Positions 23,460-36,439 of a DNA stretch of 64,000 nucleotides are shown piece after piece. The stretch covers positions 1-64,000 of the forward strand of contig CALYLX010000070.1 in the NCBI GenBank assembly GCA_944990035.1, given 5' to 3'. Source of the DNA: Clitopilus passeckerianus (lineage: Eukaryota > Basidiomycota > Agaricomycetes > Agaricales > Entolomataceae). Both the position numbers and the translations under genes were made by a program. The notes under the pieces are model-generated. The model worked only from the letters and a program-made list of their open reading frames with translations, was not told where the DNA came from and ran no database searches. How positions within the stretch are numbered: the stretch's first letter is position 1; every line of letters starts with the position of its first letter.

Positions 23460-26400
23460 ATGAAGAAACTTTTCGGCCACAATAAACAGAAGAACAGTAA
23501 AAGTAACCTCCAATCAGGTTTGCCCGAGGTTAGCGACACTTCTGGCAAGAGTCAAGGACATGTCAAGTTGCTAATAACCAATTCGACATTAGGATCACAC
23601 TGTACCTACACCGATACACCAGCAGCATGCTGTTTATCTCCACCAGCAAGTCCCTCAGCAACAGCAACAGCAACCACCGCCTCAGGCATATCCACCACAA
23701 CCTATATCAAGTGGCCAGGTTCGTAATCTAAGGCGAACATCTAGTGAGGAGGACCGATGGGAAGTTATTTCTTCTCAGGACGAAGCCCAGCTGCGACATC
23801 AGCACCATAATTCATCGTCTACGCCTTCAAGAAATTCCTCCTACACGTCGCTACCCCCGGGTGCATCGCCCCCGATACCCAGTCCTAATGGTGCTCGATC
23901 GCCTTCACCATTCAGTATCAATACCCAGTCTTCGACACCGACGACTAGAATACCGCCCCACCTCAAGGATTATGAGTACCAGCAGCATCAGCAATACAAA
24001 CAGTCAAGTCGCAAAAACCGTCAGCCCAATGCACCAGTGGCGCTTGGCATTCTACGAGCTCTAGATCCACCAACACAAGGCGCGGGGTTACAGCCCGGTG
24101 GGTTCCCACAGCAAACAAGATCTTATTCGGAGGACCAATTCTATGCGAACACTGGAAGCTACTCGGATATAGGGCATCGCGAAGAACGGGTTGAAAAGAA
24201 AGAAAAATGGGGCTTTTGGAATAGAGATAAGGATAAAGAAAAGGATAAGGTCACAGAACGCGACCGGGAAAGAGAGCGCGAACAACAAAGGTCGAAGGAC
24301 CACCAGCAACAGCAGCAGCAGCAGCGAAGAGTACTGGAGCGTCCCAGGCAAGAACGACCCGACGGCCTGAACGAACTCACACGTATGATCGGTATGTTCA
24401 AACTCATATACCGGATCGCAGGGCCATTTTCATCTCATGTCATTACTCTAGGTTACTTGACTGCTACCGCTTCGGAGAACTGGACCGTCGTGCTCGATGT
24501 TTGCGAAAAGGCCTCTGCCAGCGAAAACAACGCTAAGGAGGCTGTTCGTGCCCTCCGTCGCGAGTTCAAGTGAGCTCTGTTCCGTCCCTATCAAAACTCG
24601 TTCATCTTATTGATGCCGTTCCTCTCAGGTACGGTGAGCCCGCGGCACAACTATCAGCAGCTAGGGTACTATCATAATTCGCGTTTCATCATCTTCAACC
24701 ACTGATCTGAACCTGATTCCTCTAGCTATGGGCAATTATGCTTCGAAACTCTTCCGAAATCTTCATTTCTCAGTCAACATCAAGGAAGTTCCTTGATACA
24801 CTTGAGGAGCTGTTGACCTCGTCCAGGACTTCGCCTGTGGTTCGGGAACGGTTGTTGGATGTTATTGCTGCTGCTGCATATGCCAGTGGTTCCAGTACGC
24901 GACTTTCGCCAATCTGCCTTGCTGTTGATCTCACCTCATTTTGCTTACAGAAAAGGATACCGGGTTCAGGGGCTTATGGCGAAGAGTGAAACCGCACGAC
25001 AAGCCAGATGAGGTTCGTCCTTTGACTGAGATTCGTATTGAAGCAGTCACTGATTCCCACTACCACTAGGGTGTGCCGTTTGACAACGATGACGCCATGT
25101 TTAATCCGCCTGCCTCTAGCCGCAATTCACACTATGAGATTCCACAGGGGATATACCAAGAACCCGTGGTGGTTCAAGTTCCTGTAGACCAGCCGCCCCA
25201 GTCTGTCACACTGCAACCTGCTCCCTCACCGGTACGATTTAGAAAATTTCCTACCCATAATACATACTAAAGCTAACTATATGCAGGCTCCGCAGAAGCG
25301 GAAGAAATCCCCCCTACACACCAAGATTATCCCCCCAGATGAGGATATTCGCCGTCTCTTCCAGGAGTGCAAAATCGCCTTGGGCAATGCTTCCGTCCTT
25401 TCGCAGTCTTTGGCTTCTTGCCGGCCAGAGGATCTGAAGGATTCAGATGTCATAAAGGTTGGTATCCAAAATGCGCCCTCCGTTTCAAAAGCGCTAATTC
25501 CATATTCGTTCATCATTATAGGAATTTTACTCAAAATGCCGTGCTTCGCATGAGCTCATCTTTGCACAAATTCCGTGGGCCTCTGCCGGCGCGGAGCAAT
25601 CTCGAGTTGCAAAGAATCGTGAAGATCAAGAAAACGGCATACCGACTTCTGACCAACCGACGGAACTAACCACTGAGGAGCAACTTCTTGCCGCATTGCT
25701 CAATGCACTGGAGGACCTTGTGGGGGCTATGAACCAATATGAAGATCTGGAAAGAGTGGCTTTAGAACGGAAGGCGGAAGATATCAGCCGACAGCAGGTT
25801 AGGATGGATAGAAGGGTAAGTCTATATTCAGTGAAGATTGTTGATATGCTATTCACGAGATTTTTCAGCAATTGTATCAATACGAAGATGGAACCTATGC
25901 GTCCGACACCTCTGCTTCTCACGGCGAGCAGGCCAGTATATCCTCGAATCATTCAAGATCGAATTCCCCCATGCCTTCCGCATATACCCACCATACCCAT
26001 CCGACTCATGTGGAAGGCACCACTCTGGCTCCTCCTCCGCCTGCACCTAACGGACCCCGACTTCCAGCACATCCTGTTTCCCATGCTTATGCTCCGTCCC
26101 GAACGCCGTCCCCTCAAACACCTCTTAACGAATCGTACGGACATGCTCCTCACTCTCAGGCAGGGCATGCCCAACGCGATCATGGTGTTGAGGCTCTCCA
26201 GAATGGCATGGGCTCATTGCACGTTCAACAGCACGTTCAGCATGATCCATACCGACAAAGCTCGTATGACACGTATGAGCCTGGAGATCAGACGTTCGTT
26301 CAGCCTCTCAGCGAGAAGGCACTTGGGAAGCGCCGGGCTGCCGTGGATGAGGCTCCTGAACGTTAGTATCTGCACTCTCAATTCACCGATTTGATTGCTA

Positions 26401-26628
26401 ACTTCATGTCACGACGAAATAGAACCATACGACGGCGATGAACTATACTTTGACGACAGGAATGGCGCAAATGTGGACGATAGACGCGACTCTGATGATT
26501 CGGACAACGAAGATTCTTGGAGGCGCCATAAACCTGTAAACTACGTGTATGATGCAGTCGCTGAGAGGACTATGCAACGACTTCGTGAGGGTCAGAATGG
26601 ACAGCAACTCACGAATGAGGTGCATTAA
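23460..26628 (+). CDS. VHS-GAT domain protein (LSB5/TOM1/GGA-like adaptor)
   Basis: Membrane-traffic adaptor. Exon 1 (23460-23528, MKKLFGHNKQKN...) splices in phase 0 to 23593, opening a Gln/Pro/Ser-rich disordered region. A highly charged stretch rich in Arg/Glu/Asp/Lys (near 24190-24340) comes next. The VHS domain follows (ELTRMIG, YLTATASENWTVVLDVCEKAS, AVRALRREFKYG, LWAIMLRNSSEIF). The GAT domain comes next (EDIRRLFQECKIALGNASVLSQ to LVGAMNQYEDLERVALE), which in relatives binds ubiquitin and Arf-type GTPases. The tail (26395-26628) is acidic and ends YVYDAVAERTMQRLREGQ. There are about nine exons with 50-70 bp introns. Similar architecture in yeast Lsb5 links endocytosis with actin; the function here is inferred from domains. 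Confidence 0.85.
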
Positions 26629-26884
26629 ATTACTCTCCGACTAGGATCCTTATATTGGATACTTTTGTAATTGGCTAAACTATTTACGTTATTAACAACT
26701 GTTTGGAATCGACTCAGCGGTAGGAATGGGAGACTTGTGGGCACCAGGCTGGGGGACAAAGAGCGGACCAGCTTGTGCTCTGACCACAGTTGCACTGCCA
26801 CATAACCTTGAGTTGTCACGTCCCCGTGTTGCCCTCTAAGCGTTCCTCTTCCTCTGGACCCACAATCTGGTTAGCTCGGCCGAC

Positions 26885-28977
26885 ATGTCGAAGTCTAATA
26901 TCGACACTGATATCTATGGTGGTATGAACCTCAATGTATGCCATGAAACGAATATAACTCACAAGTCTATTTGGCAGACATCTATGGCGACGAGGTCGAT
27001 TTGCAAGACGGCACCGAAGACACGCAACTAGACGGTATACAGGACGAAGACTTCTTGGAGCCTGTATCTGAGCCTGTATCCCCTGTCGAAGAAAATAAGA
27101 ACAAGGCATTGCCTGCAGGAACGGCAGATAATGTTCACGCGCTTCCTCCTAAACCCTCATCCTCGCAGAACTCACTCTCATACTCTGCTCAAATCGCGCA
27201 ACAGTTCTCTGCATACCAGCAAACACCTAGTCAAGAACGCCAGCCGCGGCCACAAGCAATTCCATCTTTTGCAAATGGCACTGTCAATGGTGCTTCTGGC
27301 GCTGTGAAGCAAGACGAGGCTGCTGACACCATTTATGGAAAGAAGCCCTCTGAAATGCACGACCATGGGTGAGTTTACTTTCTGTCGATATGGCTGCTAC
27401 TGCGAAGAGCTTGGTTCTCTGTACGATTCCACTGCTATGGTCAAACAACCAGATTCCACAATTTTGGACAGTTTACCACCTACGTGCTACGATAGTGTGC
27501 TACCCTGCCCCAGTCACTTTACTCTTGCATTCTGGTCATACAGAGGTACTGACGATTGGATACTCTTGGCACCTCTTCCTTCAACTACCGTCGAAATACT
27601 ACCTTGATACCATTATTTCGATGCTTCGCTATCGCTACCCTCTCTACCATCGTCTTCGACCTGTTGGATAGCAAACTATTCATTGGCGGACTCTCTTGGG
27701 ATACAACAGATGGTATATTGCCCTCGTATTATATCTCACCACGTACCGCTAATCACGATCTTTCTCCATCTATCGTTTTCGGCGAGTAGAAGGCTTGAGG
27801 AACTACTTTCAACAATTTGGCAAGGTACATCTCACCCTTGTCATGCAAACTGAGCTTTTCGTGACTCAAGCAATCAAAGGTGGATGCTTGCACAATTATG
27901 CGAGATCCCAATGGGACCTCGAGAGGGTTCGCATTTTTGACGTTCGAAGACGAAAACTCAGTCAAGTCGGTCCTTGGAAAAGAGCATATACTTGATGGCA
28001 AAGCCGTAAGCGCATCCATGTTACGTTGTTTATCCACCTCACAAAATTCTATAGATTGACCCCAAGCGAGCCATTCCAAGAGAAGAGCATCTTAGGAACA
28101 CAAGATTCTTTGTTGGAGGCCTGTCTCCCAGCACGACCTCGGAATCCATGAAAGAGTTCTTTAATACGTATGGCAAGGTCGTTGATGCCACGGTTATGAT
28201 GGACCGTGATACAGGGCGTTCTAAAGGCTTTGGCTTTGTCACCTATGAAGATGCTACCCACGCAGACCAACTGGTCGGCAAAGTTGGCCTTATCCTTGAT
28301 GATAAACAGGTAAGATTAGAATTGTTCTGACGGAGGCCAAGATACTAACATTGATTCAGATTGAAGTCAAGGCGGCTCAGCCTCGCAGCCAACGCGACCA
28401 AGCTCGCAACTCGGCAACTCCTAACGCGCGAGAGAGTGGCCACTCTGACCAGTTGACCAAGATGGCTCCTAATAACATGGTGCAGCAACAGCAGCAGAAC
28501 GCGCTTCCTATGATGTTCAATCGACCCATGAACCAAGTGCCGATGATGGGCGGGAACATGAACGCAATGATGAACATGAACCCGATGGCAATGATGGGCA
28601 TGGGCATGGGCATGGGAGGCTTCAACCCGATGGCGATGAACGGCATGAACATGATGAATGGCGGGATGCAGGGTATGGCCAACATGAATGGAATGGCCAA
28701 CATGGGCGCTATGGGCGGCATGCCTGGGATGGGCAATATGGGGGGCATGAGGATGGGCATGGGACCTATGGGAGTGGGCATGAATGGTGCCATGGGAGGA
28801 GGAGGAATGGGAGGCAACCCGAACATGGGTGGCATGAATGCAATGGGGATGGGTATGCGACCGAACATTACGAGTATGGGAGGCGGTATGGGAAGGATGG
28901 GAGCTGCTGCTGCTGGACTTGGACCTGCTAGAATGTCTTCTCGGGGCCAACACAATTTCCATCCATATTCCCGGTAA
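26885..28977 (+). CDS. Hrp1/Nab4-like hnRNP with two RRMs and Met/Gly-rich tail
   Basis: RNA-binding protein, probably nuclear. ATG at 26885 starts MSKSNIDTDIYG, and a small intron leads to an acidic N-terminal region (about residues 12-130). RRM1 is assembled from three exons ([47 protein letters not shown]). RRM2 contains RFFVGGLSPSTT and SKGFGFVTYED. Each RRM has intact RNP1 and RNP2 aromatic residues. The C-terminal ~150 residues are a Met/Gly/Asn-rich low-complexity domain with dozens of methionines, unlike the more usual RGG tail. The RRM order and spacing fit yeast Hrp1 (cleavage factor IB), involved in mRNA 3' processing and export. A ~300 bp intron (27369-27668) precedes RRM1, about five times longer than other introns in this window. 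Confidence 0.85.
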
Positions 28978-29191
28978 TATGGCTTAGCTCCTTTTCGACC
29001 TTTTTTCCCTTCTTGATTCTTGTCTGTAAAATACACTGCTTACATCTATCCGTACGATTAATGCTCATATGCCTGACTTCTACATGCGCTCGATTTTGAG
29101 TTTCTAGTCTTGAACACTGCTCTTACTACGAATCCCTAATATGATATAGTATTGCTACCTACTTTGGCTCTGAAATGACTACCTCATCTCT

Positions 29192-31101
29192 GTGCCCCTT
29201 TTCTTTCACTCCCTTCTCAGGGTTGAGCTCGCTCAGGCTTGCTCGACCGGGAACCTGCAGGCCAACGCGAAGTTGACGCGACGCGTTGATGGTCCCGTGA
29301 CTTTACACTCTTCTCTCTGTCCCTCCTTGGTTCCTCCAGACAACCGGCTGGTACCAATCGCCTCCCCGTCGAATGGGAGGGATATCTGGGACTGGTTGAA
29401 CAGACAGGAACTGGAAACTTCCGAACAGAGATACGTGTTGGAAACGGTGAAAGGAATGGTGTCGATCCCAGCCTTCTCAAGTGCCAGTGCACCTGCCCCC
29501 GCCAAGCGACCGCGAGGCCGACCAAGGAAAACCACTATCACAGTTCCTCGTCCTAAGAGACCAAGAGGACGGCCTCGCAATAATCCTCTTCCAGTTCCAA
29601 CGGAGGCAGAAGATTCTAAAGCTGGAATCCTCCCAAGCCAAGGTCCACTAGCGGCCGAATTTTGGCTCACTAGAGCGATCCAGGGTGACCAGCCACCGTT
29701 CAGTGATTGGACAAAGCGTGTGGTAGACAAGGCGAGGAACAAGGTTTATGTCTATGGCGGCCGACCAGTGGGTCAAGAACGCTCCCAGCCTGACCTGTAT
29801 TGCTGCGAAGTGGCAAACAAGATGACCTGGATAAGCCTCACAGTATGTCACTGCTGTCTGGTCAATACATTGAATAAAGATTTAAGATGACTTGCATAGG
29901 ACCAGCTGAAATACTGTAATCCCTACGCAGACCCTTTCACAGAGTCCTGTGTCATGCCCAGATCTCGACGACTCCCGTGTTTATTTAGTCCCGCTATCGC
30001 GTTTATGCCTTTCAATAAAGGCAATTATCTTATGCTCTTCGGAGGTCTTGACGAGCAAAGTGAAGATGATAGGGTCACGGACACCCTCATTGCGATCGAC
30101 GTCGACAAACTTTTCTGGTTTTTTGTGCCTGTCTGGGCAGAGCATGGGTCTCGGCCCGGGCCGCCACGAATGAACGCTGCTATGGTCGCTGTTGGAGAGC
30201 AGCTGTTCATTTTCAGTGGTCGTAAGAGCATTGATTGCGAGGAAGGTCTCTCCAGCTACTCCGTCATCAAACACAACGACGGTGGAAAATGGACATGGAA
30301 GGTACCCGAATGCCCATATCCATCGCACGTTCCGTCTCTGGGCTACGATCCTCAAGTGGTTGCAACATACGGTGGGCTTAAAGTACTTTTACTGCCAGGG
30401 AAAGTGGGCGATGAGGCGAGTAGTCTTCCTTTGCGATCTCCAGCACGGTAATTAAAGCCTTTTTTCCATAGCCCATCAACATCCAACCCAAAAATATGGT
30501 GTTCTTCCATACCAGCAACCTCCTTTTCTCCCTTGCAGATGGTGTCGCAGGAAACTCTCTCCCTTCCGAATTAGGTTGGTACCATAGCTTCCTGCTCAAT
30601 CCACGGCCCCCTCTGCCTTCCCGAAAAAACATCGACGCAAATGTCGGCAACATAGAAATCCCATCTGTGCTCATCTGCGGTTGGAGAATCCTGAAGGGTC
30701 TCAATCCAGACGAATCAGAGAGGCTTTCAATCGAACTGTGGAGGTACAAGTTAACTCCCGAAGACACGATAGAATGTCTCAACGTTGGCGACAAAACCAA
30801 GAAATTCCAGAAACAAGATTTTGAAGATGCCATTCTGGTTGGAGACCGTTTGTACCTTTTGGGTTCGGAGAAGACAGGTGCTGAATGGACGAGTTACGAG
30901 TATCATGACGTTACGAGAAATGTTGCTGCCAATCGGACAAGCCCCACAAAATCAACGACGCGTAGGCAGGCTGCAGGGGGAGGGCGTGGTGTGGCAGAAT
31001 TGGTGGATGAGATGGATGTAGATCCAGACGAGGATGAGGATGAAGAGGAACCCATGGAACCACGGTGGTATAATGTTCGGATGGAGGTTCCGCTCTGGTG
31101 A
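29192..31101 (+). CDS. AT-hook and kelch-repeat protein
   Basis: Two AT-hooks near the N-terminus (KRPRGRPRKTT and KRPRGRPRNNP, around 29505-29590) suggest binding to the minor groove of AT-rich DNA. Kelch-type blades follow (VYVYGG, YLMLFGGLDE, MVAVGEQLFIFSGRK, VPSLGYDPQVVATYGG, ILVGDRLYLLGS). The last exon, starting near 30474, ends in an acidic tail (DPDEDEDEEEPMEP) and TGA. Introns after WISLT and after LLLPGK keep frame. The start is not resolved. The open frame at 29192 has no ATG near its beginning, so either a short upstream exon exists or an internal Met (near 29457, after the ETVKG segment) is used. I do not recognise an orthologue; a chromatin-associated kelch protein is inferred. 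Confidence 0.72.
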
Positions 31102-31320
31102 AGGACTCTGTATTTTATTATCTCTCGCTGTTCTAGTTATCTTCGCTGTGTTTCGTTGTTCATTGCTATCGTCATTGCTATCTGTACTCCATAGTTGTAA
31201 ATTATATCGCTCTCCTGTGCATCTCCACTCTACTCAAAGTTTGGAATAGTGTTTCAATTCGTGAAATTGGCATCTCTATTTTACAAGTCGTACATATCGT
31301 AAGTAATACATAAGTGGGAA

Positions 31321-33426
31321 TCAAACTTCTGCAGCACTGGCAGTAACATCCTGCTTCTTCTCGTCAATCGATTTCTCGGAAGGGGTTTCCGAGCGCGGTT
31401 CATCGTCCTGTTCAGCTAGGACAGCCTTTTCCATGAATGTTTCCTGGGCTGGGAAGATAAGAGAAAGTCCGGTGTAGACCACCGAAGCGCTGAAGAACTG
31501 TTCGATAGTTGAGTAAGCACTGGTAGAAACTTGGATAAATCTATGAAACACACCCCGTAGAGCCAAGCGATATCGAACAATCTCAACGCGTTGCCAACAT
31601 TGATATTCGTGTTGATGCTGGCGGCCAACCCTGGGAGATTTGGCGTAACAGAGATCAAGAGAGCGACTGCCGCACGCCAATTCTATGAAATGTATGAGAA
31701 AAACTTGAGCGTGATAGTCAAGATAGGATCACCCACAATCCCGTTCCAGTACAAATACCTCCCATGAGGATCATACATAGCTGGTACATCAACCTTGCCT
31801 TTGTGGACAAGCCAGTAGTCGCTAGCCATACTGGAACCGGTCCTGGTTAGAAGTAATCCTCGCAGACAACAATCCAGGCTTACATTCCGGCAAATGGACC
31901 CAAAAACACAGTGTACCCATTCATAAACGCCAAAAACCCGGGAGCCGAGCTCAAGATCTCCCAAGGACAAAGCGCCCATCCACCGATGACCGCAGAAATG
32001 ATCTGTCCACGTCGAATATTGACGTATTTGGGGAATATGGCCATCAGGTCGTTGGCTGCGCTGATGCTGTTCGCGGAAATGTTGGTTCCAATGACGGAGA
32101 TCACGAAGCTGAGGGCAGCGAAGAAGGCTGCTGCACGGTTGTCCCATCGATCGATGAGGTGGGCTGGGTCCCAGAGGATTTCGCCGTAGATTTTCTCGCC
32201 GGCGGATGTTACAGCAATACCTACGAATGGGGTTAAAAGAGATACATGGAGAACATAATGATGCACGAACCGAAGAATCCGACAAGGGTAAACACGGTTG
32301 GGATGATTGCTAGTTGGATGTATTGGCTTTTCTGTATGTAAGGAACTTTTGTCGATCAGCGAATCGGAGAATGGACATACGCCTTCTCAGTTTTTGCATA
32401 TCTCTGTAACATCGAGATCAGAGTGATAGTCTTAGAGCGAAGCCCAGGAAACGCACGGTGAAATCAGGAATGTTAACAGCCAATGTGGCATAAAGCCCCA
32501 AACTGCTATTCAACGCGCTCAACCAAGCCCAGCTAAACGCAGATCCATGCAAAGTGCCTTGTTGATGATTGAGACTCTCGCTTGCAGGGGATTTCACCAT
32601 AGCCCATATGAGAATTGCGAGCCAAGCGGCCGGAACGACGATTGACTTGACGGTGAAGAAGTGGCGAATCTTCTGCGGTGAGACGAGTAGAAGAGGGAAC
32701 TGGAAGAGCCAGAAGAGGAAGTAGCACATTATGCCGACGGTGGTGATGTGTGCTGATTCTGGGAGGTGGTTAGGGACACGGGCGATGGAGGGCCAGATGG
32801 CTTTGAGCATTTGGTACATGCATTCTGATCCGGCATACGTCTGTTAGGATTAGACCCTGCATTAAAAATCTGAAAATAGGCAGAGAATGATTTGTTGTAT
32901 ACCTGTACAGCGAACCAGAACATTGCCAGAATGGCGCGACTGACCACGCTGAAGTAGCTCAGCCAGAAACCGAAGGATGACCGATTGAGAACCGCGAATG
33001 ATATTCGTAGTCGGGCTCCGATGGTTCCATTGAGCGTGATGATGAGCTTTAGAGAGTATGAGACCTAATCGGTTCAGAAAGGTCGGCGGATTTACATACC
33101 GAGATTATGATGTGCCCGACAGCAATGGCAGCGAGTGCTTGTCTCCTGAGGTGGCAAGGGGCATGAGTGAGTCTATCGTAGAGCAGAACAGGTTGGTCTC
33201 ACCAGGAGAGCCCAAGGGCCAGCATGGAACTCGCGAAAGACCAAGCGCCGGCATTCGTGGCATCCGAGATCCAGTAGGCGACATAGTTCCATGCTGTCCA
33301 CGTCCTGTTGTGAGGAGGCACAGGATCCATGTCCTTGTTACTCCATCCTTTCGCGGGACCGTAAGCATCTTCCTCCGGCTCGAGAGCCCAATATGAGGGC
33401 TTGAAGAATTTCGTGATGGAGGTCAT
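31321..33426 (-). CDS. NCS1 nucleobase/nucleoside permease (Fur-type)
   Basis: Nucleobase:cation symporter-1 family carrier of the plasma membrane (uracil, allantoin, uridine or thiamine relatives). ATG at 33426 gives a cytosolic N-terminus (LEPEEDAYGPAKGWSNKDMDPVP) and the NCS1 motif RTWTAWNYVAYWISDATNAGAW. About 11-12 hydrophobic segments follow, with IPDFTRYAKT and the family hallmark GTNISANSISAANDLMA...KYVNIRRGQ. The C-terminus is hydrophilic and charged (EKSIDEKKQDVTASAAEV), typical for fungal members, which are ubiquitinated there. At least eight exons are required. The substrate cannot be assigned with confidence. It is divergent from the kinase gene across ~700 bp. Confidence 0.9.
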
Positions 33427-34132
33427 GATGTAAAAGGGCTAGCGCACAAGAGAAAGGCTTGACTTCCGAACAAAGCCTCGAGGCCTCCGCAGTGGATTGG
33501 CTGGCGGTTGCGGGAGAAGCAAGTAATTCGCAAGACCCTGGATGGCTTTAAGCATTTTGAGTGTCGCTGAACTGGGGTAAGAACCACATGGGCTAAATGC
33601 ATCGTTATCTCTGATGCGCGTTGGAGAGAAAAATGTTGACGACCATACCTTATCGCGGGGAGCCGTCGACATCAGAAGAAGAACTGACTTATCACCGGTT
33701 CGTCGCCAGTACTTCTTCTTTACTTCCAGGCATCAAGTGACGGAGGAAAAGCTGAGGTCTTATTTTTGCAGAGATCACAAGACACCAATAGCATTTTTCT
33801 TTTCAATTGTGAAGACGGCCGACGGCAGCAAAGACGGCAGATGTAAGATACGACTCGGTGCAGGTTGAATACCGCTCCCGTGCCTCTATTCAATTTCCTC
33901 GAGGTTATTTTCTCGACCCTGAGAGATAAGCGTACTTCTTGTTAGGCGCCTACTGGAGCATCTCCAGAGTCCAATGGCAAGGCAGATGACAGAAAGAGCG
34001 AAGAACCGGACCGGTTTGGTTATGGCGGTGATTGTGGCGTGTGACGAGATGTGACGCTCGTTTGCGATCTCCACTTTGTCCTCAGGCCCAGTACTTTATA
34101 CCCTCAATTATACCCCTTGCTTTCTCAATTCC
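33427..34132. promoter_or_regulatory. intergenic region with divergent promoters
   Basis: About 700 bp between the NCS1 permease (-) and the kinase (+). TATA-like and pyrimidine-rich sequence lies just before 34133. I see no other gene or repeat. Confidence 0.45.
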
Positions 34133-36194
34133 ATGTCGGATGCATTTGATGTAATACCATACGATGTAAGGCCTTTATCTCTGCTGACAATGCTAGAATT
34201 TTGCTGCTAACGCTCTATCTGAACAGGATATTAAAGGAGAGTGGAAGCGGTTAGGAGCTGGGTCTTTTGGTAATGTCTACAAGGGTACGCCAAACTGCTG
34301 TGAACAACGAAGAAGTTCAATTACTGAATTTTATTTCGAAAGGCGTGTACCTGGGACTGGACGTAGCGATCAAGGAAGTTCTACCATCCAAGGATTACGA
34401 TGTTGCAAAGTATTTCGAACGAGAATGGCGACTCATGAAGGAGTGCCGACACCCCAATATCTGCCTTTTCATCGGGCTCAGCCGAGCCCCAGATGGCCGC
34501 GTTTTCATTGTCTCTGAATTTATTGACAATGGAAACGTCCGGGTCTACATCCATGATAAATCCAGACCATTCCCCTGGAGGCTACGAATCTCATTCGCGA
34601 CCGACGTCACCCGTGCATTGGCCTATCTTCACGCAAGGAAATGCATACATCGAGATCTCAAGGGAGAAAACCTTTTAGTGACCTCAAATGGACGCTTAAA
34701 GGTCACAGATTTCGGATTTGCTCGAATCGCCGCCCGAAATTCAGAAGAATCTAAGCGCCTTACTTTCTGTGGAACGGATTCGTACATGTCACCAGAGATT
34801 CTACTTGGCGATGAATTCGACCTACCAACCGACATCTTTTCCCTAGGGATCATCTTCTGCGAGATCGCTGCTCGCAAATTGGCAGATGACACACACTTTA
34901 AACGATACCCGCCCAATTACACTTTGGATGCTGAAGAGCTGCACAAACTCGCCAGTGCTGATTCCCCTCCCGATTTCCTGGCGTTATGCTTGGACTGCCT
35001 GGCTGCGGATCCAGCTACTCGTCCTACCACGCGGACCATCCTTGAACGGCTAGGGGCTATCGAAGCGGAAGTGTTGGCTCGCCCAACGGAGAGCGATGAT
35101 GCCCATGTGGGAAGCATCAAATTCCTGACAGGGAAACGACCTACGGCGGGACCCAGGATTCCGAGCTTTGGGATGGGTGTTGGCAAGGATATTAGGCATA
35201 CTGATGCCACTTCTGCGTCTGAATCTAGTGATGAGGAGTTGATGGAGGCCATTTCTCGCCTCTCGAACGTTGGTGTGAAGAGTGATCTTGACAATGGTTC
35301 AGGTAGAATCTGCTTATTTAGTTCGATAATTCCCCCCAGGCTGATCAGGACTTTATAGGTCATGAACCTCTTCTCAATGGAACAGTCAGATCATCGTCAT
35401 ATTCAAATTCAGAGTACAGCACTACTGTCCTTCGGGGTCAACCGACTTCACACTCCCAAGCACCATCCCTCTCCTCCGTCCTTACAATCCGCCCTTCTCC
35501 TGAGCTCAAGAACTCGCCAACTCAAATTGCTGCCGCAAGCCCTTCCCCTCCATCGTCCCCCAAACCACCCATCCCCACTAGAGCCCTACCCACCGCTCCC
35601 GAATCCCAGTTTTTCGATCCACTAGGAACATCCTCTCTCATGTCAATTGCGAGCAATGACTCGTATCACACCGCACCTCGATCGTCCTCCGAGATCTCGA
35701 GTGCGATGGCCACTGAAGGTGGATCGACCGTGACTAGGTCTTCATTAACTGCCCCACTCGTCCATCGGTTCACGTTGTTGAAACCTGGAGCAAAGCCGAA
35801 GAAGACTGCTAGTAGCAGTGGAAGTATTTCCCCGACGGGCAGCTATGGAGACCTCAATGGGATTTGGAACCCCCTAGATTTGTTCTTTTCGAGTGGGTTG
35901 TTGAGCTCGAAATGTGATGTTTGCAATAAGAGAATCGGGTGGAAGCCGATTTTAGAATGTGATGATTGTGGCTTGAGGTGAGGAGTCTTGTTCTTTCTCT
36001 GATGTATGGGAGCTGACGATTTTCGTATAACTAGATCGCATGTTAAATGCGGAGAGATCGCACCGAGGAACTGTGGCCTCCGCCCTGTTAGGCCGAATAT
36101 CCATGCTGTGTCTCCACTTTCCAGGATGAAGCAGAGCGTGTCGGGCGCCAACGTCAGGTCGAAGAATCAGTCTCAGAGTCCCGTGCGCCGATAG
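34133..36194 (+). CDS. TKL-type protein kinase with C-terminal C1 zinc domain
   Basis: Exon 1 (34133-34165, MSDAFDVIPYD) splices to the kinase start. All kinase motifs are present: the Gly loop GAGSFGNVYKG (split by an intron), VAIKEV, HRDLKGENLLV, DFGFAR, a GTDSYMSPEIL activation segment and DIFSLGIIF. The HRDLKxxN form points to the TKL group, expanded in Agaricomycetes. After the domain (about residue 275) comes a ~230-residue Ser/Pro-rich linker, then an atypical C1 domain with CDVC-x11-C-x2-C-x4-H-x2-C-x7-C, whose leading His (HRFTLL) lies about 50 residues upstream instead of 12. C1 domains bind diacylglycerol or act in protein contacts. The tail is basic. Activity looks intact; the upstream signal is unknown. 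Confidence 0.85.
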
Positions 36195-36439
36195 AATTTT
36201 ATGAAATTACGATTTGTTACGATCACCTGTATAAACTGCCACTGTCTGTCTCCTTTTTCACGACCTGTTACGAACCCTGGACACCCTCAATCACCTATTT
36301 ATTCGTGCATATTCCTGGCGGACTTCTGGACATACACAATTGGCACGTTCTTATGGCTTGTACTCTTTTATTTTTTAAAGTGAATGTTGTTATTTTTTCT
36401 GGGTGGTTACTGTACATTTTGTTCATATTTTTATTATAA

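Noticed and set aside
28345..29036. Minus-strand frames rich in His or in Pro/Ile/Met opposite the Hrp1-like gene
   Set aside because: They are antisense readings of the ATG/GGC repeats that encode the Met/Gly-rich tail.
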